64,000 nucleotides of DNA, from NCBI GenBank assembly GCA_963834015.1, contig CAWIAG010000002.1, forward strand, positions 1,426,001-1,490,000, read 5' to 3'. This stretch comes from FEN-1297 sp963834015. Lineage in GTDB: Bacteria; Bacteroidota; Ignavibacteria; Ignavibacteriales; Ignavibacteriaceae. Position 1 is the stretch's first letter. Each line of letters starts with the position of its first letter. The notes beneath the pieces are model-generated. The model searched no databases and had not been told where the DNA came from. It was given only the letters and a program-made list of their open reading frames with translations. Shown one piece after another: positions 54,761 to 63,610 of the stretch. The translations under genes were made by a program, and so were the position numbers.

Positions 54761-57016
54761 ATGATCAAATGTTATTTTCGAAGCAGCTTTAAAGTATGTA
54801 CGTATATATTTATCTATTTAATTTTCAATAATTTTTTATATGCACAAGAAAAGGGAACTTTAAGGGGTTCAATTGTTGATTCAACAAATGGTGAAGCACT
54901 TCCCTTTAGTAATATTGCAATTTATGAATTAAAAACCGGTACTACTGCTAATTCCAATGGAAACTTCTTTTTACCTTCCATTCCGGCAGATAAAAAATAC
55001 AATGTTACTGTTTCTTTTATAGGCTATCTAACCAAAATCATCCAGGTTTATATTTCTCCAAATAAAATAACCGAAGTTAAAATTAAACTGGTACCAACAA
55101 ATATCCTGCTTAAACCGGTTGAACGTGTAGGAGAAAGAATTACAGAAAAGAATACGCCCGATATCGGACTTGAACATATTTCTGAAAAAGAACTGGAAAT
55201 ATTACCAAACGGTGTGGAATCTGATATTTTTCGATCATTGCAATATATACCCGGCGTTCAATCAACAAGTGATATTTCTGCACGTTATTATGTAAGAGGT
55301 AGTGATAGTAATGAAAATCTTGTCCTTTTAGACGGAACTACTATTTATAATCCATTCCATGCATTTGGTATTTTTAGTGTAATTGATCCGGACATGATAA
55401 ATAGCGCAGAGTTCTATAAAGGTGGTTTCCCGGCTAATTATAACGGCAGGTTATCTTCTGTAATGAACATAATTACTAAAGACGGAAATAAGAATGACTT
55501 TGATGCTAAAGCCGGTGCCAGTTTTTTATCAGGAAAACTATTATTAGAAGGGCCTATTCCTTATGGTTCATTTATAGTTACCGGCCGAAAAAGTTTTTCA
55601 ACTGAAATCCTTCAGAAATTTCTAAACAATGAGGACGTGCCTATAAATTTCTTTGATTTGTCTTATAAGTTAAATTATGAAAATCCTAACTTCATTAATG
55701 GTTCTAAATTTGTGATTGAAGGTTTCTCAAGCGGTGACAGGATTATAAGCGATAATCCCCTAACACAAAATATTGAGTGGAATAATAATCTTTTCGCGTT
55801 TAAGTGGTTGCAGATTACTGACTCACCTTTATTTTTTAATATTGATTTGCATTACAGCGAATTTGATGGTAATGTTGATCCAAAATTGAGCGGAGCAAAA
55901 CCTGAATCAAACAAGGTGAACGATATTAGTTTCAATTCCAGTTTTATTTATGTGTATGATTCAAAAGATGAAACTGATGTGGGAATGGATGTAAAAGCCC
56001 TTAATACACAATTGTACCTGGAAAATTCATTGGGAGCAGTATCCAATATTGGATCCAGTGGTGCAGATATGAGCGTCTATGCATTATATAAATTTCAAAG
56101 ATTCGAAAAATTTGGTGCTAATATAGGTACTTATTTGGATTTAACCGGCCTCTCTCAATCGGCAGGCAGTTCAATGCAATTATCACCCAGGGTTAATCTC
56201 ACTTACCGGGTTCTGCCTGAAGTTTCATTAAAAGCCGCCTGGGGAATTTATACCCAGCAGGTAACTACTCTTTCAGATCCAAATGAAGTTATATCATTAT
56301 TTGATCCATGGGTAATTACCCCGTCTTATTTAAAACCATCTACGGCGATTCATTATACTATCGGGATGAAAACCGATTTCTCACAAAATTTATCATTAGA
56401 CATTCAGGGTTACTATAAAATTCTTCATGATATCCCGATTTTGAATGAAGATAAATTTACTTCAACCGATCCTGATTTACTACCTGGTTCAAATGAATCA
56501 TACGGCTGGGAATTTCAGTTGATATACTCCCTAGACAAAATAAAGTTTACAGGTTCTTATACATTAGGCTGGAGTTATAATACTTTAAATAATTGGGTCT
56601 ACTACCCGGATTATGATGTTCGGAACGCACTTAATTTAATATTAAATGCCGATTTAGGTAAAAGTTGGGGAACAACTATTGTCTGGGTATATAATTCCGG
56701 GCTACCTTTTACTCAAAATATGGGTTACTACGATAAATTTTACTTCAATGATTTATTTTCTAACTGGTCAATTTACCAGGGTTACATGCCTATGCAAATT
56801 CTTGCCGATGAAAATCTTGCCCGGCTGCCGGATTATTCCAGGCTCGATCTAAGTATTTCAAAAAAATTTGTTGTCTGGGAATTGGCATGTGATTTCGATT
56901 TTAGTATAATAAATGTCTATAATCGTAAAAATATTTTTTATTTTAATCGGCAAACAGGGCAAAGAGTTAATATGCTGCCTTTTTTACCAACTGCAACAAT
57001 TAATATTGAAATATGA
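54761..57016 (+). CDS. TonB-dependent receptor with carboxypeptidase-regulatory-like domain
   Basis: An outer membrane receptor of 751 residues. A signal segment (residues 11-29, ending LYAQ) precedes a carboxypeptidase-D regulatory-like domain (TLRGSIVDSTNGEALPFSNI, about residues 32-115), a plug domain (YIPGVQSTSDISARYYVRGS, LVLLDGTTIYNPFHAFGIFS) and a beta-barrel that ends in the short strand TATINIEI. It is shorter than SusC-type receptors, so it is not a classical SusC. The substrate is unknown. The stop overlaps the following lipoprotein gene by 4 bp. Confidence 0.9.
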   Translation: MIKCYFRSSFKVCTYIFIYLIFNNFLYAQEKGTLRGSIVDSTNGEALPFSNIAIYELKTGTTANSNGNFFLPSIPADKKYNVTVSFIGYLTKIIQVYISPNKITEVKIKLVPTNILLKPVERVGERITEKNTPDIGLEHISEKELEILPNGVESDIFRSLQYIPGVQSTSDISARYYVRGSDSNENLVLLDGTTIYNPFHAFGIFSVIDPDMINSAEFYKGGFPANYNGRLSSVMNIITKDGNKNDFDAKAGASFLSGKLLLEGPIPYGSFIVTGRKSFSTEILQKFLNNEDVPINFFDLSYKLNYENPNFINGSKFVIEGFSSGDRIISDNPLTQNIEWNNNLFAFKWLQITDSPLFFNIDLHYSEFDGNVDPKLSGAKPESNKVNDISFNSSFIYVYDSKDETDVGMDVKALNTQLYLENSLGAVSNIGSSGADMSVYALYKFQRFEKFGANIGTYLDLTGLSQSAGSSMQLSPRVNLTYRVLPEVSLKAAWGIYTQQVTTLSDPNEVISLFDPWVITPSYLKPSTAIHYTIGMKTDFSQNLSLDIQGYYKILHDIPILNEDKFTSTDPDLLPGSNESYGWEFQLIYSLDKIKFTGSYTLGWSYNTLNNWVYYPDYDVRNALNLILNADLGKSWGTTIVWVYNSGLPFTQNMGYYDKFYFNDLFSNWSIYQGYMPMQILADENLARLPDYSRLDLSISKKFVVWELACDFDFSIINVYNRKNIFYFNRQTGQRVNMLPFLPTATINIEI

Positions 57017-57969
57017 AAACTTTTTTTCTGATAAATATTACTCTCACTGCATTACTGCTGTATTCTTGTGAAACTCCGTTAAATGTTGATGCTCCATTCA
57101 GACAAAGATATGTTTTGAATGGAATTATGAGGAACGATAGTTCAGTTCAGTATGTATCAATTACAAGAACTTACAGACCCGTAAATGATATAAATCCTGC
57201 TTCGGATACTTCTAATAAATTTATTGTTGGTGCAAATGTTAATATCTGGTACAATGATACGGTTTACACTTTACGTGACACTTCTTTATTTATAGATACA
57301 TCGGGTTATAAAGACACGGTTCACTTTTATTACATCGCAAATTTGAAACCCGGTCCGGGTCAAAATATGCAAATCCAGGCTGTACTGCCTAATGGTTTAT
57401 TGCTCCAATCAAATACTACCTTGCCGGATATTTCCACAGAAAATTTTTTCGATCCCGGTAATGATCTTATAGCGCCGCCGGCTAACGGAAATAGTTACAT
57501 CTATATTCTCTGGCAATCATTAGGGGTTGTTTATCAGCCAAGAATTATGATAGAATACTATAAAACAGGTTCAAGTCAGATTCAGTATCACCCGGTGCCA
57601 TTACTTTATTCAAATCAAAATGGTAAATCAACACCAATCTATCCCGGGCCAACCACAACCAATTTTCTTACAATTGATATGTCAACAATCAGTTCAGCAA
57701 TAAATGAGATCGCAGCTAATGAACAGGATAAAGTGAATTACAGTATTTTCGGAATCGATATTCAATTAATTGTTTACGACCAAAACCTTTCCACTTATTA
57801 TTCATCGCTGCAAAACAGCGTAAATGATTTCACGGTAATAATAAATCCGCCTGATTATTCCAATATTCAAGGTGGATATGGTATCTTCGGCTCCTTCTCA
57901 AGAACCGACTATTATTTAAGAATTAATAATAAATATTTAGACACTTTAGGATATAGCAATAATTATTAA
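57013..57969 (+). CDS. DUF4249-like lipoprotein partner of the TonB receptor
   Basis: A 318-residue lipoprotein. The signal peptide ends in LLLYSC (cysteine near residue 19) followed by ETPLNVDAPF, a start common in DUF4249 proteins, which are often encoded directly after TonB receptors in Bacteroidota. The rest is beta-rich (YVLNGIMRNDSSVQYVSITR, GANVNIWYNDTVYTL) and resembles a surface-exposed substrate-binding protein. Starts overlap at both ends (ATGA with the receptor, TAATG with the next gene), so the three genes form one translationally coupled operon. Confidence 0.75.
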   Translation: MKTFFLINITLTALLLYSCETPLNVDAPFRQRYVLNGIMRNDSSVQYVSITRTYRPVNDINPASDTSNKFIVGANVNIWYNDTVYTLRDTSLFIDTSGYKDTVHFYYIANLKPGPGQNMQIQAVLPNGLLLQSNTTLPDISTENFFDPGNDLIAPPANGNSYIYILWQSLGVVYQPRIMIEYYKTGSSQIQYHPVPLLYSNQNGKSTPIYPGPTTTNFLTIDMSTISSAINEIAANEQDKVNYSIFGIDIQLIVYDQNLSTYYSSLQNSVNDFTVIINPPDYSNIQGGYGIFGSFSRTDYYLRINNKYLDTLGYSNNY

Positions 57970-59435
57970 TGATAAAATATTTATCTGATATTATTATTAA
58001 AATCTGCATCACATTCACAGCAGTTACTTTATTTTATTCGTGCAATAAAGATGTTTCAGTTACTCCGCCGGATGCTCCGCCGCCAAATGGATTCGTCTTT
58101 TTAAACTCGAACCCTGAAGGCTTTCAAATCTATTTAAATAATCTGGAAGAAGGAAGAATTACTCCTGATAGCTTAACCTGGCTTAGTACAGGAACTTATA
58201 ATATTACTTTGAAAAAAAATTTATTCTTAGATAGTTCTTTCACTGTCAATGTTGTTGAGGGAAAAAAAATATCGGTTTTTATTGATTACACTAAAAGTTC
58301 CTTAATGCATGGAGACATAGTTTGTTCAAGTACTCCTTCTAAAGCCGAAATATTCCTTAATGACTCCAGTACAGGCCGCTATACACCAAATACTCTGACA
58401 AATATTTTACCGGGTAATTACTCCGTCAGATATCATATTCCAAATTATCAGGACTACAGCCAGCTTGTAACAGTCAGCAGTTCAAGTTATTCATCAGTAT
58501 ATGCTTTTCTTATTGATACTGCTCTTTGGCAATATTATAATCAATCTAATTCCGCTATACCCTCTGAGAATCTAACATGCGTGGCTGTTGATAAAAATAA
58601 TATCGTATATGCCGGTTCCACAGCTAATGGCTTCTTTAGTTTTGATGGTAAAAATTGGAAATCTTATTATAATTCTTTAAGCAATCAGATTAATTGCAGT
58701 GTAATGGACAATAATAATATCCTGCTTTGTGGTACCCCACGGGGATTTGTTGCCTTTGATGGGTCCATAATGAAACAATACGGGTATAGTACTTCTGGAT
58801 TAATAGATTATCGTGTACAGGCTATTGCTGTAGACAATAAAAGTAATTGGTACTTAGGAACTCAAGGCGGTTTAATGGAATATTATCAACCTAACGGGGC
58901 TATGAACTGGATAAGTTATAGTGATACTAACGGAAATATTGCTAATAATTACATTGTAGCTGCTGCCGTAGATTATAACGATAATATTTGGGCCGGAATA
59001 TTAAATTTAGGCGTGGCAGTTAAAAAAACCAGCTCTGCTGATTGGTATTATTATTCTCCCTCTAATTCTATATTACAAAGCAGTAATGTAACTGCTGTTG
59101 CCGCCGGCCCGACAGGAGAAGTTTGGATAGGCTATGGATTGGATAATAAATATGGACATGGTTTAACTTGTTTCGATGGCACAAATTGGTTTAATTATTA
59201 TCCTACTCCTGCTAATAGTAAAACCACTGCAATTTTTATTGACGGCAAAAACGTTAAGTGGATTGGTACAGATCAGGGCTTGGTAATGTTTACTTCTCCG
59301 TCATCACCAACGTTCTTCAATAATGCCAATACGGGTTTAAATATTAACAGCATGTCAGGGATAGCTGAAGACTCACATGGAAATATCTGGATATCCACCG
59401 AGTCAGGGTTGTATGAATACAAAGGCAATCATTAA
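57969..59435 (+). CDS. Lipoprotein with two PEGA domains and a two-component-regulator-type propeller
   Basis: A 488-residue lipoprotein with lipobox FYSC (cysteine near residue 25). Two PEGA-like beta domains follow (GFVFLNSNPEGFQIYLNNLE; GDIVCSSTPSKAEIFLNDSS). From about residue 195 a propeller made of repeats like those in hybrid two-component sensors is seen (WYLGTQGGLMEYY, NIWAGILNLGVAV, VWIGYGLDN, VKWIGTDQGLVMF, NIWISTESGLYEY). No transmitter domain is attached, so it is a surface or periplasmic binding protein. Its start overlaps the DUF4249-like stop by one base. Confidence 0.8.
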   Translation: MIKYLSDIIIKICITFTAVTLFYSCNKDVSVTPPDAPPPNGFVFLNSNPEGFQIYLNNLEEGRITPDSLTWLSTGTYNITLKKNLFLDSSFTVNVVEGKKISVFIDYTKSSLMHGDIVCSSTPSKAEIFLNDSSTGRYTPNTLTNILPGNYSVRYHIPNYQDYSQLVTVSSSSYSSVYAFLIDTALWQYYNQSNSAIPSENLTCVAVDKNNIVYAGSTANGFFSFDGKNWKSYYNSLSNQINCSVMDNNNILLCGTPRGFVAFDGSIMKQYGYSTSGLIDYRVQAIAVDNKSNWYLGTQGGLMEYYQPNGAMNWISYSDTNGNIANNYIVAAAVDYNDNIWAGILNLGVAVKKTSSADWYYYSPSNSILQSSNVTAVAAGPTGEVWIGYGLDNKYGHGLTCFDGTNWFNYYPTPANSKTTAIFIDGKNVKWIGTDQGLVMFTSPSSPTFFNNANTGLNINSMSGIAEDSHGNIWISTESGLYEYKGNH

Positions 59436-59461
59436 TTAAAAAATTGTTAATTTTACAATAA

Positions 59462-60304
59462 ATGAAACTTGCAACTTTAAAAAATGGCTCGGTAATAATT
59501 GTTTCCAAAAACGGAACAATTCCACTATCCGAACTCGGATTTCCAGGCAGTATTCTTGAATTTATAAAAGCCGGTGAATCTGAATGGAATAAAATTGAGG
59601 ATTCATTACAGGAAATAAAAAAAGATATTATATTATCTCATAAAACTCTTGACGCACCGCTTAAAAACCCTTCAAAAATCGTGGCTATCGGGTTAAATTA
59701 TTTTGATCACGCTAAGGAATCAAATATGGAGATACCTAAATCTCCACTGGTGTTTACAAAGTTTAATAATTCAATAACCGGCCCTACTGACCCGATAATA
59801 ATTCCTTCCCGAATAACTAAGGAAGTTGATTATGAAGCCGAGCTTGGTGTTATTATAGGCAGAACAGCTAAGAATATTAGAAAAGAAAACGCATTAGAAT
59901 ATGCATTCGGCTATACAATTATAAATGATGTATCTGCACGGGATATTCAATTTTCCGACAAGCAATGGGTCCGTGCTAAATCTTTAGACACCTTCTGTCC
60001 TATGGGACCTGTTATTGTTACAAAGAATGAAATACCCGATCCTCAAAATTTGGAATTGGGTTGCAGTGTTAACGGCATCATACTTCAGCAGGATAACACA
60101 AAGAATATGATCTTTAGTGTTGCAGAATTAATTTCACAATTATCTTATTCATTCACATTTGAACCTGGCGATATAATTGCAACCGGAACGCCAAGCGGAG
60201 TAGGCTTCAGTAGAACGCCGCCGGTCTTTCTTAAAGCCGGAGATGTTGTTTATACCTGGATTAAGGGCATTGGGGAATTAATAAATCCGGTAATTAATTC
60301 CTAA
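59462..60304 (+). CDS. Fumarylacetoacetate hydrolase family protein
   Basis: A 280-residue enzyme of the FAH superfamily, which hydrolyses, decarboxylates or isomerises beta-diketo acids with a divalent metal. Motifs: GLNYFDHAKESNMEIPKSPL, the metal-binding VDYEAELGVIIGR (ExE), NDVSARDIQFSDKQWVRAKS, and DTFCPMGPVIVTKNE. The family's N-terminal subdomain is present in short form. Exact substrate cannot be told; relatives act on 2-hydroxyhepta-2,4-diene-1,7-dioate, acylpyruvates or oxaloacetate. It starts 26 bp after the operon upstream and may be cotranscribed. Confidence 0.9.
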   Translation: MKLATLKNGSVIIVSKNGTIPLSELGFPGSILEFIKAGESEWNKIEDSLQEIKKDIILSHKTLDAPLKNPSKIVAIGLNYFDHAKESNMEIPKSPLVFTKFNNSITGPTDPIIIPSRITKEVDYEAELGVIIGRTAKNIRKENALEYAFGYTIINDVSARDIQFSDKQWVRAKSLDTFCPMGPVIVTKNEIPDPQNLELGCSVNGIILQQDNTKNMIFSVAELISQLSYSFTFEPGDIIATGTPSGVGFSRTPPVFLKAGDVVYTWIKGIGELINPVINS

Positions 60305-60335
60305 GCTTATTATTGATTTATTTGATGGAAGTTAT

Positions 60336-60929
60336 TCAATTAGATTTGGCAAAATTTATTGCTGTAAGCAATTCTTCAGTATTTCTGATTAATCCAAGAC
60401 GGGGAAAAACAAATTTTAAAGAAGCTTCATGAGCCTCTTTACTCATCGCTGACATTGCATCCTCAACAAATATCTGGTTATATCCAAATTCATATGCAAA
60501 CCTTGCCGTACTCTCCACTCCAATATTGGTTGCAATACCGCAAAGAATAATTGTATCTATTCCTCTTCTTCTTAACTGAAGATCTAGTTCAGTTCCATAA
60601 AAAGCTCCCCATTGATGTTTGGTTATTAGAAAATCGGAAAGTTGGATACTAAGTTCGGGCATATATTCGCTCCACCCGGGATTAAATGAACTCCTCGAAA
60701 AACCTGTTTCTGCTATTGGATGCAAAGCATCTTTAAAATCCGGCGAAGGTGTAACACGTACTAAAAAAACAGGTACATTATTCTCACGCAATGCTGTCAA
60801 AAGTTTAGCTGTGTTTTCTACAACTAAATTTGCCGAATGAGGTTCAGTCGGTAAGGAGGCAATGCCTTTTTGCAGATCAATTACTACGATAGCAGTTTTA
60901 TTCAGATTAATTTTAAGCTCTTGAGGCAT
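60336..60929 (-). CDS. Isochorismatase-family hydrolase lacking the usual cysteine
   Basis: A 197-residue cytosolic protein of the isochorismatase-like superfamily. The catalytic aspartate is in IVVIDLQKG (about residue 18), the lysine in LITKHQWGAFYG, and the nucleophile-elbow region is GIATNIGVESTARFAYEFGY. Here the position that is Cys in cysteine hydrolases (NxCVxxTA) is Gly, as in true isochorismatases and in E. coli YecD-type proteins. The enzyme therefore is not a nicotinamidase-like amidase; the substrate is unknown. It is convergent with the FAH gene. Confidence 0.87.
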   Translation of the reverse strand: MPQELKINLNKTAIVVIDLQKGIASLPTEPHSANLVVENTAKLLTALRENNVPVFLVRVTPSPDFKDALHPIAETGFSRSSFNPGWSEYMPELSIQLSDFLITKHQWGAFYGTELDLQLRRRGIDTIILCGIATNIGVESTARFAYEFGYNQIFVEDAMSAMSKEAHEASLKFVFPRLGLIRNTEELLTAINFAKSN

Positions 60930-61004
60930 AAGATTTCCTTTTTATTTTCTAAAGAAGAAATTTTTTAATTAAAAAATATATTTTTATGGATTATTAATGC
61001 AAAT

Positions 61005-61850
61005 TTACCTTGCAACAGAAGGATAAAGTATAGTTGCAATTATCGTTAATATTACCATTGATAAGAGCAGCGCTCCAAAATCAAACGGCAATCCGTAAAG
61101 GCTTGTACCTCCGCTAATCATAAATGCCCGTAGTGCATCAACCTCATAAGTAAGCGGGTTAAAATGAGCTATCGCTTTAAGCCAACCAGGCATTATAGCG
61201 ATAGGATATATAGCGTTGCTTGCAAAGAAAAGCGGCATTGTAAGTACCTGACCGATTCCCATAAATCTTTCCCGGGTTTTCACAATACACGCAATTATTA
61301 AAGAGAAAGTTGAAAACAGTGCAGCACTTATAATTACAACAAATAAAATTCCCAATAGATTAAGGGGATCCCATGAAAGCTTAACGTGCAGCAAGAATGA
61401 GAGAAAGTATATTATTATCGCCTGAGATACTGCTCGTACTCCTGCTGAGAAAGCCTTTCCCAGCACTATCGAAGCTCTTGGAATCGGACTTGCCAGGAAT
61501 TTATGAACTATCCCCAGGTCTCTTTCCCATATTATTGAAATACCGTAAAATATCGCTACAAATAAAACACTTTGCGCAAGAATACCGGGAGCCATAAAAT
61601 CCATATAAGTCATATTGCCGGTTGGGATTGCCCTTACACGTGTAAATACATTGCCGAATACAAGCATCCACAATGCCGGCTGTGCTGCCCTTGTCAGAAG
61701 TTCAGTCGGATCATGTTTGAGCTTCCTGACTTCAAGCTCAGCAATTACAAAAATTTTATTAAGAAAACCTACTGTCCACTTAATCGGATTTATGTTTTCC
61801 GTTGGTATTCTATCCAAGTCTCTTGGCAACACGCCTTGTTCTTGATACAT
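61005..61850 (-). CDS. ABC-2 type transporter permease (DrrB-like)
   Basis: Integral membrane half of an ABC exporter, 281 residues. A cytosolic N-terminus with ELEVRKLKHDPTELLTRAAQ leads to six membrane segments; the conserved PALWMLVFGNVFTRV and the ABC-2 signature region FLASPIPRASIVLGKAFSAG and MPLFFASNAIYPI are present. The gene overlaps the upstream ATPase gene by 41 bp in another frame, so expression is coupled. Relatives export drugs, lipids or polysaccharides; the cargo here is unknown. Confidence 0.92.
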   Translation of the reverse strand: MYQEQGVLPRDLDRIPTENINPIKWTVGFLNKIFVIAELEVRKLKHDPTELLTRAAQPALWMLVFGNVFTRVRAIPTGNMTYMDFMAPGILAQSVLFVAIFYGISIIWERDLGIVHKFLASPIPRASIVLGKAFSAGVRAVSQAIIIYFLSFLLHVKLSWDPLNLLGILFVVIISAALFSTFSLIIACIVKTRERFMGIGQVLTMPLFFASNAIYPIAIMPGWLKAIAHFNPLTYEVDALRAFMISGGTSLYGLPFDFGALLLSMVILTIIATILYPSVAR

Positions 61851-62613
61851 CCTTAAAATTTCCTTCTTGTTCTTCAGATTCTAATAATTTTCCTACATAA
61901 TATTCAAATACTTTATTCAAGTTTGCATCTGAGTCCCCAATCGATTCTTTCAATTCTAATGGCGAACCGATTGCAGCTATATTACCTTTGTTCATAATCG
62001 CAATGCGCGTGCAGATTGCATCTGCTTCTTCCATATAATGGGTAGTCATTAATACTGTTGTTCCTCCCGCTGCCAACACCTTTACGTACTCCCATACAGT
62101 CTCTCTTGCTACGGGATCAAGCCCGACTGTTGGTTCATCGAGGAAAAGGACTAAAGGTTTATGAAGAACGGATTGTGCAATCTCCAGCCTTCTGATCATC
62201 CCGCCGGAATAACTTTTAACAAGTTTATTTGCAGAATCGGAAAGTCCCATAAAATGGAGTGAATCTATAATCCTCTGTTTTCTTTCTTTAGACGGGATAT
62301 CATAAAGCTTGGCAAAAACAAGTAAATTTTCATAACCCGTCAGGTTCCCGTCTGCTGAGAGAAGCTGTGGAACATAACCAATAATCCTTCTCACTTTGGA
62401 AGCATTACGGGTTACATTATATCCGCCAATAAATGCTTCACCGGATGTTGCGGGCAACAGCGTAGTTAATATCTTTATTGTTGTTGTTTTTCCAGCTCCG
62501 TTCGGCCCTACTAAGCCAAATATTTCGCCTTTATTTACTGAATATGATATGGAATTAACTGCTGTAAATTGTCCGAATCGTTTAGTTAAATTTTTCAAAT
62601 CGAGTATTTTCAT
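61810..62613 (-). CDS. ABC transporter ATP-binding protein (DrrA-like)
   Basis: The ATPase of the ABC-2 exporter, 267 residues. Walker A is GPNGAGKTTTIKIL (about residues 36-49), the Q-loop is in GYVPQLLSADGNLTGYENL, the signature is VKSYSGGMIRRLEIAQSVLH, Walker B is LVLFLDEPTVGLDP and the H-loop is MTTHYMEEADAICTRI. The C-terminal tail contains the coupling region found in DrrA-type proteins. It is first in a two-gene operon with the permease. Confidence 0.95.
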   Translation of the reverse strand: MKILDLKNLTKRFGQFTAVNSISYSVNKGEIFGLVGPNGAGKTTTIKILTTLLPATSGEAFIGGYNVTRNASKVRRIIGYVPQLLSADGNLTGYENLLVFAKLYDIPSKERKQRIIDSLHFMGLSDSANKLVKSYSGGMIRRLEIAQSVLHKPLVLFLDEPTVGLDPVARETVWEYVKVLAAGGTTVLMTTHYMEEADAICTRIAIMNKGNIAAIGSPLELKESIGDSDANLNKVFEYYVGKLLESEEQEGNFKDVSRTRRVAKRLG

Positions 62614-62785
62614 TATTACTATTTCGTTTTTCTAAAATATTTATAACAGTTTATATGGTTATATATTTATGTTGGACAAATTTACAAATTATTAAGTTTA
62701 AATAATTATCCTGTTGCTTGAGTACAATAGCAGCGTTAAATTTATGGAGGATATAATAATTATAATATAAAAGCGGAGTTATAAT

Positions 62786-63454
62786 ATGTTTATCGGGCAT
62801 TATGGAGTTGGTTTCGCAGCCAAAAGTTTGAATTTTAGTAAAACAACTAAAAAACCATCGCTTGGTACATTCTTTCTCGCTGCACAATTTCTTGACATAC
62901 TTTGGCCGGTATTTTTACTTCTCGGCCTGGAAAAAGTATCTTTAGAATCAGCCGGCAAAGCCTTTCAGACAATTCATTTTAATTATTATCCATTTTCTCA
63001 CAGTTTAACAGCAGCTATAGTCTGGGCTTTGCTTTTCGGGTTAATTTATTATGCTTTCAGGAAGGATTTTACTTACTCAATTGTTTTAGCTTTGGTTGTA
63101 TTAAGCCATTGGATTCTCGATTTAATTTCCCATTTCCCTGATTTGCAATTGATCCCTGGTAATGATTTTAGAGTAGGTTTAAGCTTATGGAACTCTTTAA
63201 CTTTTACAATTATTGTGGAAGGCCTTATTTTTTTAACCGGAGCTTATTTTTATTTAACATCCACAAAAGCCGTAAATAAAAAAGGACATATCCTATTTTG
63301 GGCATTAGTTATATTTCTTTCACTTACATACATTATAGATATTATTGGTCCGCCACCTCCTTCAGTTAAAGCAATTACAATATCGGGATTTAGTCAATGG
63401 CTGATAATTGCCTGGGGATATTGGGTAGAAAGAAATAGAACCGGCAGGATATAA
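62786..63454 (+). CDS. YdjM-like integral membrane protein
   Basis: A 222-residue membrane protein with about five hydrophobic segments. Conserved polar residues within the membrane region (HYGVGFAAK, QFLDILWP, YPFSHSLTAA, LSHWILDLISHFPDLQL) give the H..G...D...SHS...SHWxxDxxxH pattern of the YdjM/LexA-regulated 'metal-dependent hydrolase' family. A hydrolytic role has not been shown for these proteins. It is divergent from the ABC operon. Confidence 0.75.
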   Translation: MFIGHYGVGFAAKSLNFSKTTKKPSLGTFFLAAQFLDILWPVFLLLGLEKVSLESAGKAFQTIHFNYYPFSHSLTAAIVWALLFGLIYYAFRKDFTYSIVLALVVLSHWILDLISHFPDLQLIPGNDFRVGLSLWNSLTFTIIVEGLIFLTGAYFYLTSTKAVNKKGHILFWALVIFLSLTYIIDIIGPPPPSVKAITISGFSQWLIIAWGYWVERNRTGRI

Positions 63455-63610
63455 CATCTTTAATTATAATTTATTTATTTTCTTGAAAAGGACTTCTAAA
63501 ACTTATTATTTGATTTGCTGCTCTTTTGAATCAAATCTGTTTAAGATTTAGTCATTTACAGCGTGTTTATTTAATTTTACATATATTATTTAATAAACAT
63601 CGGGATATCA

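Noticed and set aside
60959..60976. AT-only palindrome TTTTTTAATTAAAAAA upstream of the isochorismatase-like gene
   Set aside because: A weak AT-only stem in an AT-rich intergenic gap; not distinguishable from chance as a terminator.
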